Positions 7,635-16,316 of a stretch of DNA of 40,000 bases are shown in pieces; position 1 is the stretch's first letter, and every line of letters starts with the position of its first letter. The DNA is from Sphingobium arseniciresistens. Lineage in GTDB: Bacteria; Pseudomonadota; Alphaproteobacteria; Sphingomonadales; Sphingomonadaceae. The notes beneath the pieces are model-generated. The model was not told where the DNA came from, made no database searches, and worked only from the letters and a program-made list of their open reading frames with translations. The stretch lies in assembly GCA_029167225.1 (NCBI GenBank), contig JARFNK010000028.1, positions 1-40,000 on the forward strand, read 5' to 3'. A program made the translations under genes and the position numbers.

Positions 7635-7652
7635 TCGAGATCGCGATCTCGA
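7635..7652. promoter_or_regulatory. 18-bp perfect palindrome, candidate operator
   Basis: TCGAGATCGCGATCTCGA is its own reverse complement. It lies in the 134-bp divergent region between the KpsE-like and KpsD-like genes, 36 bases upstream of the former's longest start. Its central core ATCGCGAT (7640-7647) recurs at 7681-7688, 41 bp away centre to centre, close to four helical turns. This would suit a dimeric repressor or activator controlling both export transcripts. The palindromic core is short enough that chance recurrence in GC-rich DNA is possible. Confidence 0.45.
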
Positions 7653-7733
7653 CGCATGAGGAACTATTGTCCATTCTTCGATCGCGATGCTAAGGCATGC
7701 CATCACATCTGCAGCCCCCCGAGAAAATAATCA

Positions 7734-8873
7734 ATGCCAGTCAAGAATATAGTTCATCTGTCCCTGCTCGCGAGTCTTGCAGGCTGCGCGACATTGCCCT
7801 CGAGCGGCCCCACGGGCAAGCAGATCGAGAAGTCGGCGACCGCACCCAAGGATGGGACGCCCATTCAACTGGTTGAGATTCGCGCTGCCCCAGACGTACC
7901 GCTGTCGGCCAAAACCCCTTCGCCTGCGGCACTGCTGCCCGAACTGGCGGCAACTCCGACCGACATGGTAGGACCGGGTGACGTACTGGACATCAACATC
8001 TATGAAGCGGGCGTAAGCCTTTTCGCAGGTAATGGCGGGGCTTTCGGCCAGGCGAGCGGGACGCCAGGCGTGCAGGTCCAGAAGTTGCCGCCCACGCGCG
8101 TCGATGATCTGGGTGACATCACCATTCCCTACGCCGGGACGCTCCATGTCTCGGGCCTGACCACGAGTGGGGTCGAGGCGACGATCCGGAACTCGCTAAA
8201 TCGCCTGTCGCAAAATCCGCAGGTGTTGGTAACGTTGAGCCAAGCCATTACCAATTCGATCATCATCGGTGGTGAAGTGGCAAGGCCTGGACGGCTTGTG
8301 CTCGAGACAAATAAGGAAAGCGTGTCGGATGTGATTGCGCTGGCAGGCGGTTATCGCGGCAATGCAAAAGATCTGACGCTGCGGGTCACGCGTGGCAGCG
8401 CTAGTGTCGATGTGCGTATCAATGACTTGATCGAAAACTCAGCGATGGACGTGCGGATTCATCCAGGCGACCGGCTGATGCTCATCAACAACCCGCGGAC
8501 CTATTCCATCTTGGGCGCGTCGGGTCGAGTGGAACAGATGCCCTTCAGTCGTTCGTCGGTATCTCTGGCAGAGGCGGTGGCAACTGCGGGCGGTGTTAAT
8601 TCGGGCATGGGCGATCCCGCCGCAATCTTCCTGTTTCGCTATGAGCGCGATGAACAGGGACAGGAGGTGCCAAAGGTCTATCATCTCAACATGATGCGGA
8701 CAGGGGCCTACTTCCTAGCCCAGAAAGTCATGATGCAGGATAAGGATGTCGTTTATTTCGGCAATGCTGCGGCCAATCAGCCGAGCAAGCTTATCCAGCT
8801 TATCAGCCAGCTCTTCTCTCCGATCTTGACGGTGACGAGTGCCGTTCAGACGGTGCAGAACAGTCGCAACTAA
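7734..8873 (+). CDS. Outer-membrane capsule export lipoprotein (KpsD/Wza family)
   Basis: The 379-residue polysaccharide export protein has a signal sequence with lipobox LAGC, predicting lipidation at C18. A poly-export domain follows from about residue 78 (MVGPGDVLDINIYEAG) through the conserved DITIPYAGTLHVSGLT region. After it come SLBB-type segments (IIIGGEVARPGRLVL and YSILGASGRVEQMPFSR). It would form the outer-membrane exit channel working with the KpsE-like bridge and the ABC transporter encoded divergently. The closest architecture is the shorter CtrA/BexD-type channel. The start has only a weak Shine-Dalgarno, but the lipobox spacing supports it. Confidence 0.85.
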   Translation: MPVKNIVHLSLLASLAGCATLPSSGPTGKQIEKSATAPKDGTPIQLVEIRAAPDVPLSAKTPSPAALLPELAATPTDMVGPGDVLDINIYEAGVSLFAGNGGAFGQASGTPGVQVQKLPPTRVDDLGDITIPYAGTLHVSGLTTSGVEATIRNSLNRLSQNPQVLVTLSQAITNSIIIGGEVARPGRLVLETNKESVSDVIALAGGYRGNAKDLTLRVTRGSASVDVRINDLIENSAMDVRIHPGDRLMLINNPRTYSILGASGRVEQMPFSRSSVSLAEAVATAGGVNSGMGDPAAIFLFRYERDEQGQEVPKVYHLNMMRTGAYFLAQKVMMQDKDVVYFGNAAANQPSKLIQLISQLFSPILTVTSAVQTVQNSRN

Positions 8874-8916
8874 GATTCTAGAAACGCGCTCAGGCAGAGA
8901 AACATTTCGTAAGCCT

Positions 8917-10245
8917 CTACCAACTTTTAGCGATATCCAGCTTTCTTACAAAATTTAATAGCACATCGGTATCTACAACCGGAATGCCGCTTTGCCGCGG
9001 CCAGAACGCGCCCGTGTATCCCGCGATATAGCGTCCCGTAAGTGGGCGGTTCAGTTCCTCATGTCGTGTCAACATGGGCGGAATGGGATTACCGGGTGCC
9101 GGAAACGTAACGATCGAACCGTCTTGGAATATATCAGCAGTACATTCGTGACTGAATAACGTTGCCTCGCGGCTCAACTGTTCGGCTACCACCATAAGAT
9201 CGCGCGCAGATACCTCCAGATCGACATCCATCCAGAGGCACATCAATTGTGGAGGTCGCCAGTCGCGGAAGGTGTCGGCGAAGAAGCCTTTGTGGAAATC
9301 CACGACCTCGCGCGCCCCGAAGCGCGACACATGGTCACGGACCTCCTCGAGGCTTCCTGCATATTGGCCGGCTTCATAGCCTGATCCCGGTGCTGGAGGC
9401 AGGCCTTCGAAGGAGTCGAAGATGTGCATCTTCAGCCCCAATTGCCGACAGGCGTAGCTTAGCATCGCCGAGCTATATCCTTTGAAGCATCCGAATTCCG
9501 CAAAGTCCCCTTCTACATCCCAGGATTTCAGTACGTAGAGCTGGTGGACGATGGAAAACAGCTCGCGAATGGAATTGGGCTTGCAGTGAAAATCATTCGA
9601 TCCGGCAGCAGCGCTCCTGTTGGTTTGCGGAAAGTGCCGTTCGACAAAGCGGCAATGCGCGAATGTGGTCGACAAGTAGCGCGAATAGTCGGCGAAAATC
9701 GGTACGGCATTGAGATCCGGCGTTGCCATGATCCACAGCAGACGGTCAACGAACCGCTTTTGACCGGCGGTCGTCAGCAGTTCGGTACAATCTTCAGGCC
9801 AGTGCAATGCGACCGCGTCGATTACCTGGCGTGGAAAAGGACCCCTTATCCCGCTATCGGGAGGTGAAGCCAGACTTTGTGTCTTTGCGGGGCCGACCAA
9901 ATGCAGGTTTGCCAGCGTGGCACTGAGGAACCAGGGCTTTGTCGGTCGTGCGACAATGCGCAAATCACCAAGAAATTCGTCGCCCAATTCATCATAGGGC
10001 AAGTCAAAGGCAAAGCCGCAGCAATTGCTGCCGGGTACGTCAGGATATGCTGCCGCCACATCGGCTCTCACGATCGATGGTTCGCAAGATATGAGGCGCT
10101 TATCGCCCAGCCAGGCCTCGACACGCAGGGGACCGCGCCCAAGAGCCCATCCGGCTATTCTGCCGCCAGCGGCAGCATCAATACTGCCTTTTGGTGCCAG
10201 TGCTCGGCCTACCTTCGCAAGCAGACCTTGCCGAAAACCCTTCAT
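8917..10245 (-). CDS. TylF/MycF-type O-methyltransferase with N-terminal extension
   Basis: The 442-residue product has, from about residue 225, a TylF-type SAM-dependent methyltransferase domain: GDFAEFGCFKGYSSAML (motif I, residues 246-262), IFDSFEGLPP (acidic residue D277 for SAM ribose) and CLWMDVDLEVSARDL, with acidic residues fitting metal coordination. Family members O-methylate sugars. The first 110 residues form a separate module with GSIDAAAGGRIAGWA and a later R-A-D-V...GFAFDL pattern, which I have seen described only loosely as an accessory module of glycan-locus proteins. ATG 10245 is preceded by GAAGGGG. It converges with the export lipoprotein gene. A role in capping or decorating the exported polysaccharide is inference from context. 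Confidence 0.7.
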   Translation of the reverse strand: MKGFRQGLLAKVGRALAPKGSIDAAAGGRIAGWALGRGPLRVEAWLGDKRLISCEPSIVRADVAAAYPDVPGSNCCGFAFDLPYDELGDEFLGDLRIVARPTKPWFLSATLANLHLVGPAKTQSLASPPDSGIRGPFPRQVIDAVALHWPEDCTELLTTAGQKRFVDRLLWIMATPDLNAVPIFADYSRYLSTTFAHCRFVERHFPQTNRSAAAGSNDFHCKPNSIRELFSIVHQLYVLKSWDVEGDFAEFGCFKGYSSAMLSYACRQLGLKMHIFDSFEGLPPAPGSGYEAGQYAGSLEEVRDHVSRFGAREVVDFHKGFFADTFRDWRPPQLMCLWMDVDLEVSARDLMVVAEQLSREATLFSHECTADIFQDGSIVTFPAPGNPIPPMLTRHEELNRPLTGRYIAGYTGAFWPRQSGIPVVDTDVLLNFVRKLDIAKSW

Positions 10246-10581
10246 TCGCCGCCCCTTCAGGTCTGTTCCCCACCGTCAGCCTTTCAGGAGACCGAACCGC
10301 CTATAACGCTAGAATAATGTAACGTGGTAACTCCCTAATTTACAAATGAAATCCTGGTTAGGCTGCACGCTCTCAATGTCCGCCGCACTTAGTGAGCAAC
10401 CAGGAGATAGGGGGTTTGCCTTGTCAGGGTGACGGTCGGTACGAGCGGCGGAAGGATCGGCAGGTGGGCCAACATCGCCGATTTTTCTGCGCTCCTCCAG
10501 CAAATCCAGGCAGCTTTTTCGTTGTTCAGGCGTTATTGTCGAGGCGCCGGGATAAAGCCCTGGACGGAGAGGGAGGCAAGA
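10246..10581. other. Intergenic boundary between polysaccharide region and core genome
   Basis: The 336 bases upstream of the methyltransferase gene contain no convincing gene; open frames on the minus strand here are antisense extensions of neighbouring coding DNA. Composition changes from AT-richer on the left to GC-rich on the right. An 8-bp inverted pair, TCCTGGTT (10352-10359) and AACCAGGA (10398-10405), could form a loose hairpin. The methyltransferase promoter should lie near 10250-10340. Confidence 0.4.
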
Positions 10582-10851
10582 ATGCCCGTTTCGACAATGC
10601 CCGTGATCGAACGCATCGCGCGCGTGCTGGCTGGCCAGCATTATAGCCTGAATGCCCAAGGCAGTGATGCCCATGCGGCTGGTGCCGTAGATGCGGCGTG
10701 GCCTGATCATGTTCAGGACGCGCTCGCCGTCCTCCACACTTTGCGGGAGCCCGATGCGGGCATGGCGGGCGTGGGTGATGTCGAGGTCTGGCGCCGGATG
10801 GTAACGGCGGCGATCGAAGCACAGCCCCGGCCGACCAGGGGGGCTGCCTAG
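10582..10851 (+). CDS. Small hypothetical protein (89 aa)
   Basis: ATG 10582 follows a strong Shine-Dalgarno (GGGAGG, 10571-10576). The protein contains IARVLAGQHYSLNAQG, VDAAWPDHVQDALAVLHTLREP and a C-terminal GDVEVWRRMVTAAIEA. It is mainly helical, has no signal peptide or membrane span, and ends with a charged tail. The spread of conserved-looking W, D and LREP motifs resembles small uncharacterised proteins common in sphingomonads, but I cannot name a family. ATG 10597 is an alternative start. It lies alone between the methyltransferase gene and the S1/P1 nuclease gene, both on the opposite strand. Confidence 0.6.
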   Translation: MPVSTMPVIERIARVLAGQHYSLNAQGSDAHAAGAVDAAWPDHVQDALAVLHTLREPDAGMAGVGDVEVWRRMVTAAIEAQPRPTRGAA

Positions 10852-10992
10852 CGCATTTTCCAGTTGACCGTTTAGGGTCGGCAGCCCCGAGAAAGGAGCA
10901 TTTGCTGGAGCCTCCACCGGCAGCAAGCGCGCGTTCGTTTGCGTCAAATGATGCCGTGGCAGCCCCATGGCGACGCCCGCCGGGGCCCCTCC

Positions 10993-11841
10993 TTACCCCA
11001 GCGCCTCGTCCAGCAACCGCGCCAGGCGCAGGCCGCCGCGTTCCAGTTGCTGGCGGACCACGGGCACCAGCTTTTCGATCTCCTGCTCGCTGAGCGTGCC
11101 GCGCGTCGTCTTGTCTTCGCGGCAAGGCTCGCCGTTGCGCACGGGGCCATAGGCCTGGTCACGGGAGATCTCCCAGTTTTCCCGGCTCCAGTCTTCCGTC
11201 GATCCGCCTGCCATGGCGGCCTTTTCTTCGGCGGGGTAGCGGTGGACAAGAGACGGCGGGGCGGAGATGCTGCGTTCGGCCAGATAGCCGTCCCAGATCG
11301 TATGAAGGTTGAGGCGCGGGTTCGAAACGATGCCGTAATCCGTCTTCACCCGGTTGCCGCCCAGGTCGCCATTGTCGCCGGCATGCAGCGGCTGGTGAAG
11401 GTCACCGACGAAGTGGACGAGGAAGGCCAGCGCCATCAGCCGCTCGCGCGCGGGCAGGCTCCGATCCTTGAGCAGGCGGGCATTGCGGTCGATCTGCGCG
11501 GAGACGCAGTTGCCGTCCGGGCAGGCGGCCTTCACGTCGAACGGCTTGCAGATGTTCACATTCTGATAGTGCCAGTTATATTGGTAGCTGAAGCGGTCCT
11601 TCAGTTCCTTGATGCAGTCGGGCCAGACGCTGGCCTGCTCGATGGTCCTGAGCGGGCAGGTAGGCGTCGCCATCTCCGGCGCGTGCTGGAGCAGCGCGGC
11701 AATGGCCGCGCGGGTGCGCGGCGTGACGTTGGCCTGCGCGATCTGGGCGATCGTCTCATGCCCATATTCCCACCAGGCAAGGGCCGGCGTGGGCACGAGC
11801 GCCGCGAGCAGGGCGAAGAGGGGAATGAGGCGCCGCATCAA
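10993..11841 (-). CDS. S1/P1 nuclease, secreted
   Basis: The 282-residue product has a signal peptide ending ALA at residue 22, so the mature chain starts with W23. This is the hallmark of S1/P1 nucleases, whose N-terminal tryptophan is a zinc ligand. Other zinc-site motifs are YGHETIAQIA, HYQNVNIC and HFVGDLHQPLHAG followed by GDLGGN. The enzyme would hydrolyse single-stranded nucleic acids or 3'-nucleotides in the periplasm or outside the cell, probably for phosphate or nucleoside scavenging. Four or more cysteines in the mature region could form disulfides. It is monocistronic, with no clear partner. Confidence 0.9.
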   Translation of the reverse strand: MMRRLIPLFALLAALVPTPALAWWEYGHETIAQIAQANVTPRTRAAIAALLQHAPEMATPTCPLRTIEQASVWPDCIKELKDRFSYQYNWHYQNVNICKPFDVKAACPDGNCVSAQIDRNARLLKDRSLPARERLMALAFLVHFVGDLHQPLHAGDNGDLGGNRVKTDYGIVSNPRLNLHTIWDGYLAERSISAPPSLVHRYPAEEKAAMAGGSTEDWSRENWEISRDQAYGPVRNGEPCREDKTTRGTLSEQEIEKLVPVVRQQLERGGLRLARLLDEALG

Positions 11842-12137
11842 CAGGGTTCTCCAAAGCGTTCGATCATGACTGCCCGATAGGGGGCGAGGGGTTCAAGGTC
11901 CAAGTTCCTGCGGCGCCCGCGGAGATTGGCTGCTGGCGTCTTTGGCGGGCATCGTCTTTGCGTGCTGGCAGCTGGAAGGGGCGTGGAGCTTGTCCGGCCC
12001 GTCATGTCACCGGGCTTCGTCTGGCGCGCGCCGGGCAGAGCGGAAATGGATCGGCCTGAATGGGGATGGGACAGAGGAGGGCGCCGGGGTTGCAGCTGCC
12101 CAACGCCATGGGCCACGCTCCCTTCATCCTCCCGCGC

Positions 12138-13112
12138 CTATTCGTCGCCATAGATCGCGACGCGGCGTTCGCCGTCGCTGGTCGCGACGCCGCGATACAT
12201 GCCGGGCGTGCTGAACACCCATGCCGCCTCGCCATCGGGGCCGGCCAGGATGACGCCGCCGGTGCCGCCCATCGGCACGATTTCCGCGAACACCGCCTGC
12301 GCCGCCATCTCCAGCGTTTCGCCCAGCATCCGCACCCGCGCGCAGATCTCATGGGCGGCGGCAGCGCGGATGAAATATTCGCCCGATCCGGTGGCCGAAA
12401 TCGCGCCGGCGCGGTCGTCGGCATAGGTACCCGCCCCGATCAGCGGCGAATCGCCGATCCGGCCCCAGCGCTTGGCGGTGAGGCCGCCGGTGGAGGTGGC
12501 GGCGGCGACATGGCCGTGGCTGTCGAGCGCGACCGCGCCGACCGTGCCATATTTCATGTCGACGTCGAACGCGCCCTCCGGCCGTGCGAGCAGTTCTTCC
12601 AGCTGGCGGCGGCGCTCGGGAATCGCGAACCATTCGGGATCGACCTGTTCCAGCCCCTGTTCCCCGGCGAACTGGTCGGCGCCGTCGCCGCTCAGCAGCA
12701 CATGCGGGCTCTGCGTCATGACGGCGCGGGCGAGGCTGACGGGATTGCGCGTGGTGGTGACGCCGGTAACGGCGCCCGCCGCGCGATCCGCGCCGTTCAT
12801 GATGGCGGCGTCCAGCTCGTTGCGGCCTTCATGGGTGAAGACGGCGCCGCGCCCGGCGTTGAAGACGGGGTCGTCCTCCAGCACGCGCACGGCGGCTTCC
12901 ACCGCATCGAGCGCGCTGCCACCCGCCTCCAGTAGCGCGACGCCGGCGGCGAGCGCATGGTCGAGGCCCGCGCGGGCGGCGATATCGTCGGCCTCGGCCA
13001 GCTTGCCCCGGCGCATGGAGCCGGCGCCGCCGTGAATCATCAATCGCCAGCGCGGGCCTTCGGAGGCGGCGGGCGCGGCGATGCTGTGGGTGACGATGGA
13101 CTTTTGCGACAT
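12138..13112 (-). CDS. Isoaspartyl peptidase / L-asparaginase (Ntn hydrolase)
   Basis: The 324-residue plant-type asparaginase precursor is activated by autocleavage at KYG|TVGAV, exposing T190 as the N-terminal nucleophile. The family elements IHGGAGSM near residue 27, VFNAGRGAVFT at 83-93, GDSPLIGAGTYAD downstream of the nucleophile and a glycine-rich STGG at 207-210 are present. It removes isoaspartyl residues from peptides and hydrolyses asparagine in the cytoplasm. ATG 13112 is preferred over the upstream in-frame 13196 because homology-like sequence begins near it and AAGGAT precedes it. It is divergent from ispG across about 160 bp. Confidence 0.9.
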   Translation of the reverse strand: MSQKSIVTHSIAAPAASEGPRWRLMIHGGAGSMRRGKLAEADDIAARAGLDHALAAGVALLEAGGSALDAVEAAVRVLEDDPVFNAGRGAVFTHEGRNELDAAIMNGADRAAGAVTGVTTTRNPVSLARAVMTQSPHVLLSGDGADQFAGEQGLEQVDPEWFAIPERRRQLEELLARPEGAFDVDMKYGTVGAVALDSHGHVAAATSTGGLTAKRWGRIGDSPLIGAGTYADDRAGAISATGSGEYFIRAAAAHEICARVRMLGETLEMAAQAVFAEIVPMGGTGGVILAGPDGEAAWVFSTPGMYRGVATSDGERRVAIYGDE

Positions 13113-13272
13113 GGGTGATCCTTGGGAATTTCCCCCATCCAATAGGGCGAGATAACCGGCAGGGCCACGAAAAAGCGGCGTTGCGAGGGGCTGCAAAGGG
13201 CGGCCCTGCCTATCTGACCTTCCCCCTCGCCTCGCGCTTCTAAACTGCGGGCGAACCGGCTATAGGGGCGCC

Positions 13273-14424
13273 ATGTCAGACCATAATCCCGGCCTGCGCC
13301 CCTGGCGCGACATCTCCCGGCGCAAGTGCCGCCAGATCATGGTGGGCAATGTGCCCGTGGGCGGCGATGCGCCCGTCACCGTGCAGACGATGACCAACAC
13401 CCCAACGACAGACGCGAAGGCGACGATCGAGCAGATCCGCCGGTGCGAGGAGGCGGGCGTGGACATCATCCGCGTGTCTTGCCCGGACGAGGAGTCGACG
13501 GCGGCGCTCAAGCAGATCGTGCGCGCGGCCCGCGTGCCCATCGTCGCGGACATCCATTTCCACTATAAGCGCGCGCTGGAAGCAGCGGATGCGGGGGCGG
13601 CCTGTCTGCGCATCAACCCCGGCAATATCGGCAGCGCCGCGCGGGTGAAGGAAGTGGTGGACGCGGCCAAGGCCAATGGCTGTGCGATCCGCATCGGCGT
13701 GAACGGCGGCAGCCTGGAGCGCGACCTGCTGGAAAAATATGGCGAGCCCTGCCCCGAAGCGCTGGTGGAAAGCGCGCTCGACCATATCAAGCTGCTGCAG
13801 GACCAGGATTTCCACGAATATAAGGTCGCGGTGAAGGCGAGCGACGTGTTCCTCGCGGTCGCGGCCTATATGCAACTCGCCGAAGCGGTGGATTGCCCGC
13901 TGCACCTTGGCATTACCGAGGCGGGGGGCTTGATCGGCGGCACGGTGAAGAGTGCGATCGGCATCGGCAACCTGCTGTGGGCCGGCATCGGCGACACCAT
14001 CCGCGTGTCGCTCTCCGCCGAGCCGGAAGAGGAAGTGCGGGTCGGCTATGATATCCTCAAGTCGCTGGGCATCCGCACGCGCGGGGTGAAGGTGATTTCC
14101 TGCCCCAGCTGCGCGCGGCAGGGCTTCGACGTCATCCGCACGGTGCAGGCGCTGGAAGAACGGCTGCAGCATATCTCGACCCCGCTGTCGCTTTCCGTCC
14201 TTGGCTGCGTGGTCAATGGCCCCGGCGAAGCGCGGGAGACCGACATCGGCATCACCGGCGGCGGGGCGGGCAAGCACATGGTCTATCTGTCGGGCGTGAC
14301 CGATCATCATGTGCAGGACGCCGACATGATCGAGCATATCGTCAAGCTGGTCGAAGCGAAGGCGGCGGAGATCGAGGCGGCGACGGCTGCCGCGACGGCC
14401 AGCCAGCCGGTCGCGGCCGAATAG
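13273..14424 (+). CDS. ispG: 4-hydroxy-3-methylbut-2-en-1-yl diphosphate synthase
   Basis: The 383-residue IspG (GcpE) catalyses the penultimate step of the MEP isoprenoid pathway, converting MEcPP to HMBPP. The N-terminal TIM barrel is followed by the [4Fe-4S] domain with ligands C277 and C280 (CPSC), C312 ([11 protein letters not shown]) and E319, the same pattern as in the E. coli enzyme. Length is typical of the short bacterial form. A GC-rich hairpin follows the stop, so the gene may be transcribed separately from the transporter gene downstream. Confidence 0.97.
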   Translation: MSDHNPGLRPWRDISRRKCRQIMVGNVPVGGDAPVTVQTMTNTPTTDAKATIEQIRRCEEAGVDIIRVSCPDEESTAALKQIVRAARVPIVADIHFHYKRALEAADAGAACLRINPGNIGSAARVKEVVDAAKANGCAIRIGVNGGSLERDLLEKYGEPCPEALVESALDHIKLLQDQDFHEYKVAVKASDVFLAVAAYMQLAEAVDCPLHLGITEAGGLIGGTVKSAIGIGNLLWAGIGDTIRVSLSAEPEEEVRVGYDILKSLGIRTRGVKVISCPSCARQGFDVIRTVQALEERLQHISTPLSLSVLGCVVNGPGEARETDIGITGGGAGKHMVYLSGVTDHHVQDADMIEHIVKLVEAKAAEIEAATAAATASQPVAAE

Positions 14425-14452
14425 CACGCATCCCCCGATTGCGGGGTGCGTG
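14425..14452 (+). terminator. Hairpin after ispG, terminator-like
   Basis: CACGCATCCCC pairs with GGGGTGCGTG, with one bulged T, around a CGATTG loop directly after the ispG stop. There is no U-run, so it may stabilise the 3' end or attenuate rather than terminate. Confidence 0.4.
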
Positions 14453-14461
14453 ATATCCTCC

Positions 14462-15364
14462 ATGCGCACCGCCGCGCCTTCCTTCGCCATCGCCTTTGCC
14501 GTCTGCTGCGGCGGCGTGGCGCTGTTTTCGGTGATGGACGCGGCGATGAAGAGCCTCGCCCTCGCCATCGGCGTCTATAACGCGCTGCTCTGGCGGGCGC
14601 TGGCCGGCACGATCATGGGCGGGGTGGCGATGCTGGCGCTCGGGCTGCCATGGCCGGGCGGCGCGGCGCTGCGGCTCCATCTGGTGCGCGGCGTGGTGGT
14701 GGCCTTCATGGCGTTCTTCTTCTTCACCGCGCTCACGCATCTGCCGCTGGCGGAGGCTATCGCGCTGTCTTTCGTCGCGCCGCTGATCGCGCTGTTCCTC
14801 GCCGCGCTGGTGCTGAAGGAACAGGTGGGGAAGGGCGCGATCGTGGCGTCTATCCTGGGGATCGCCGGGGTCGCTGTGATCCTGTCGGCGCGGATGCAGG
14901 GGCGCTATGATCCCGATGCGGTGCTGGGCGTCGGCGCAGTGCTGATCTCAGCAGTGCTCTTCGCCTGGAACCTCATCCTGCAGAAGCAGCAGGCCGATGT
15001 CGCCTCGCCGGTGGAGGTCGCCTTTTTCCAGCATCTGGTGATGCTGGCCGTCTTCGCCTGCGCCGCGCCGTTCCTCGCCGTCGTGCCGCAGATCGGGCAT
15101 GCGCCCATGGTGGTCATCGCGGCGGCGCTGGCCTTCACCTCGCTCACCTGCCTCAGCTGGGCCTATGCCCGTGCGCCGGCGAACGCCCTGATCCCGGTGG
15201 AATATACCGCTTTCGTCTGGGCGGCGATCATGGGCTGGCTGGCCTTTGGCGAGCGGCTGACGCTGGCGACGGTGATCGGTGCGGGCCTGATCGTCTGTGG
15301 CTGCCTGATCGCGGCGCGCACGCGGCCGTCCATTCCCGCCCATGTGGAGACAAGCGTGGCATGA
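14462..15364 (+). CDS. EamA/DMT-superfamily transporter
   Basis: The 300-residue protein has about ten hydrophobic spans arranged as two five-helix EamA repeats, typical of the drug/metabolite transporter superfamily. The first repeat ends around LVLKEQVGKGAIVASILGIAGVAV and the second around WLAFGERLTLATVIGAGLIVCG, the usual repeat-end motif. Substrate cannot be predicted. ATG 14462 is taken; GTG 14450 in frame would add four residues and overlaps the hairpin after ispG. Its stop overlaps the GNAT gene start by 4 bases (ATGA), so the two are co-translated. Confidence 0.85.
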   Translation: MRTAAPSFAIAFAVCCGGVALFSVMDAAMKSLALAIGVYNALLWRALAGTIMGGVAMLALGLPWPGGAALRLHLVRGVVVAFMAFFFFTALTHLPLAEAIALSFVAPLIALFLAALVLKEQVGKGAIVASILGIAGVAVILSARMQGRYDPDAVLGVGAVLISAVLFAWNLILQKQQADVASPVEVAFFQHLVMLAVFACAAPFLAVVPQIGHAPMVVIAAALAFTSLTCLSWAYARAPANALIPVEYTAFVWAAIMGWLAFGERLTLATVIGAGLIVCGCLIAARTRPSIPAHVETSVA

Positions 15365-15843
15365 CCCTCACCATCCGCGCGGCCGTGGCCGCCGATATCG
15401 ACATCATCCTGCAGTTCATCCGGGCGTTGGCCGACTATGAAGAGCTCTCCCATGCGGTGCGGGCCGACCGCGACGTGCTGGCGGGGCATCTCTTCGGGCC
15501 ACGGCCGATGGCGGAGGTGCTGATCGCCGAGCATGAGTGCGCGCCTATCGGCTTTGCGCTGTTCTTCCACAATTTCTCGACCTTCGAAGGGCGGCCGGGC
15601 ATTTATCTGGAAGACCTGTACGTCAACCCGGAGGCGCGGGGCCTTGGCGCGGGCAAGGCGCTGCTCGCGCGGCTGGCGGCGCTGGCGGTGGAGCGCGGCT
15701 GCGCGCGGCTGGAATGGTCGGTGCTGGACTGGAACGCGCCCTCCATCGCCTTCTACAAGGCGCTTGGCGCCGCGCCGATGGACGAATGGACGGTGATGCG
15801 CGTCGATGGCGATGCGTTGAACGCATTGGCGAATGCCGGATGA
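15361..15843 (+). CDS. GNAT-family N-acetyltransferase
   Basis: The 160-residue acyl-CoA-dependent acetyltransferase shows GNAT motif A, YLEDLYVNPEARGLGAGKALL, with the R-G-L-G-A-G pyrophosphate-binding loop. Motif B follows (WNAPSIAFYKALGA). The overall pattern resembles diamine or small-amine acetyltransferases, but the acceptor is unknown. It starts within the 3' end of the transporter gene (ATGA overlap) and is followed 22 bases later by a TfoX-domain gene, suggesting one transcript. Confidence 0.85.
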   Translation: MTLTIRAAVAADIDIILQFIRALADYEELSHAVRADRDVLAGHLFGPRPMAEVLIAEHECAPIGFALFFHNFSTFEGRPGIYLEDLYVNPEARGLGAGKALLARLAALAVERGCARLEWSVLDWNAPSIAFYKALGAAPMDEWTVMRVDGDALNALANAG

Positions 15844-15865
15844 GGGGCATGACGGGGGCGGGCGC

Positions 15866-16225
15866 ATGAGCATCGATACGGGCCTGATAGCATGGGTGGC
15901 CGAGGCGCTGGAGCCGATGGGCACGCTCAGCCATCGCAACATGATGGGCGGCGCGACGCTGTACCTCGGCGGCACCATCTTCGCGATCATCGCCGACGAT
16001 GCGCTCTGGTTCAAGGCGGACGGGGAAAGCGACGCCATCTGGGACGAGGCGGGCTGCCCGCGCTTCACCTACAGCATGGGCGAGGGGCGCACGGGCAGCA
16101 TGAACTATCGCCGCGCGCCGGACGAGGTGCATGACGACGCCGAAGCGATGCAGCGCTGGGCGGCGATCGCGCTGGAAGCGGGCGCACGCGCACCCGTTCG
16201 CTCGAAAAAGCCCCGGAAGCGGTAG
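15866..16225 (+). CDS. TfoX N-terminal-domain protein
   Basis: The 119-residue single-domain protein matches the TfoX/Sxy N-terminal domain. The diagnostic run is MGTLSHRNMMGGATLYLGG..FAIIADDALWFKAD, followed by a region with FTYSMGEGRTGSMNYRRAPDE. It lacks the C-terminal TfoX domain, as is usual for the many short alphaproteobacterial members, so a role in competence should not be assumed. ATG 15866 is chosen because GGGGGCGGG precedes it and homology begins there. Its lysine/arginine-rich tail (SKKPRKR) is basic. Confidence 0.8.
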   Translation: MSIDTGLIAWVAEALEPMGTLSHRNMMGGATLYLGGTIFAIIADDALWFKADGESDAIWDEAGCPRFTYSMGEGRTGSMNYRRAPDEVHDDAEAMQRWAAIALEAGARAPVRSKKPRKR

Positions 16226-16316
16226 GATAAGCAGCCGATCCGGGCCGGACTCTTGACGCGGACTCCCGCATGGGGGATTGTGCGGCACCGGAACATTTGG
16301 GGGACATGAGGACGTC

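Noticed and set aside
10309-10968. Minus-strand 219-codon frame upstream of the methyltransferase gene
   Set aside because: No Shine-Dalgarno or domain; it overlaps the better-supported plus-strand ORF at 10582-10851.
13276-14568. 430-codon minus-strand frame opposite ispG
   Set aside because: His/Asp/Arg-rich shadow of a certain gene, with no motif.
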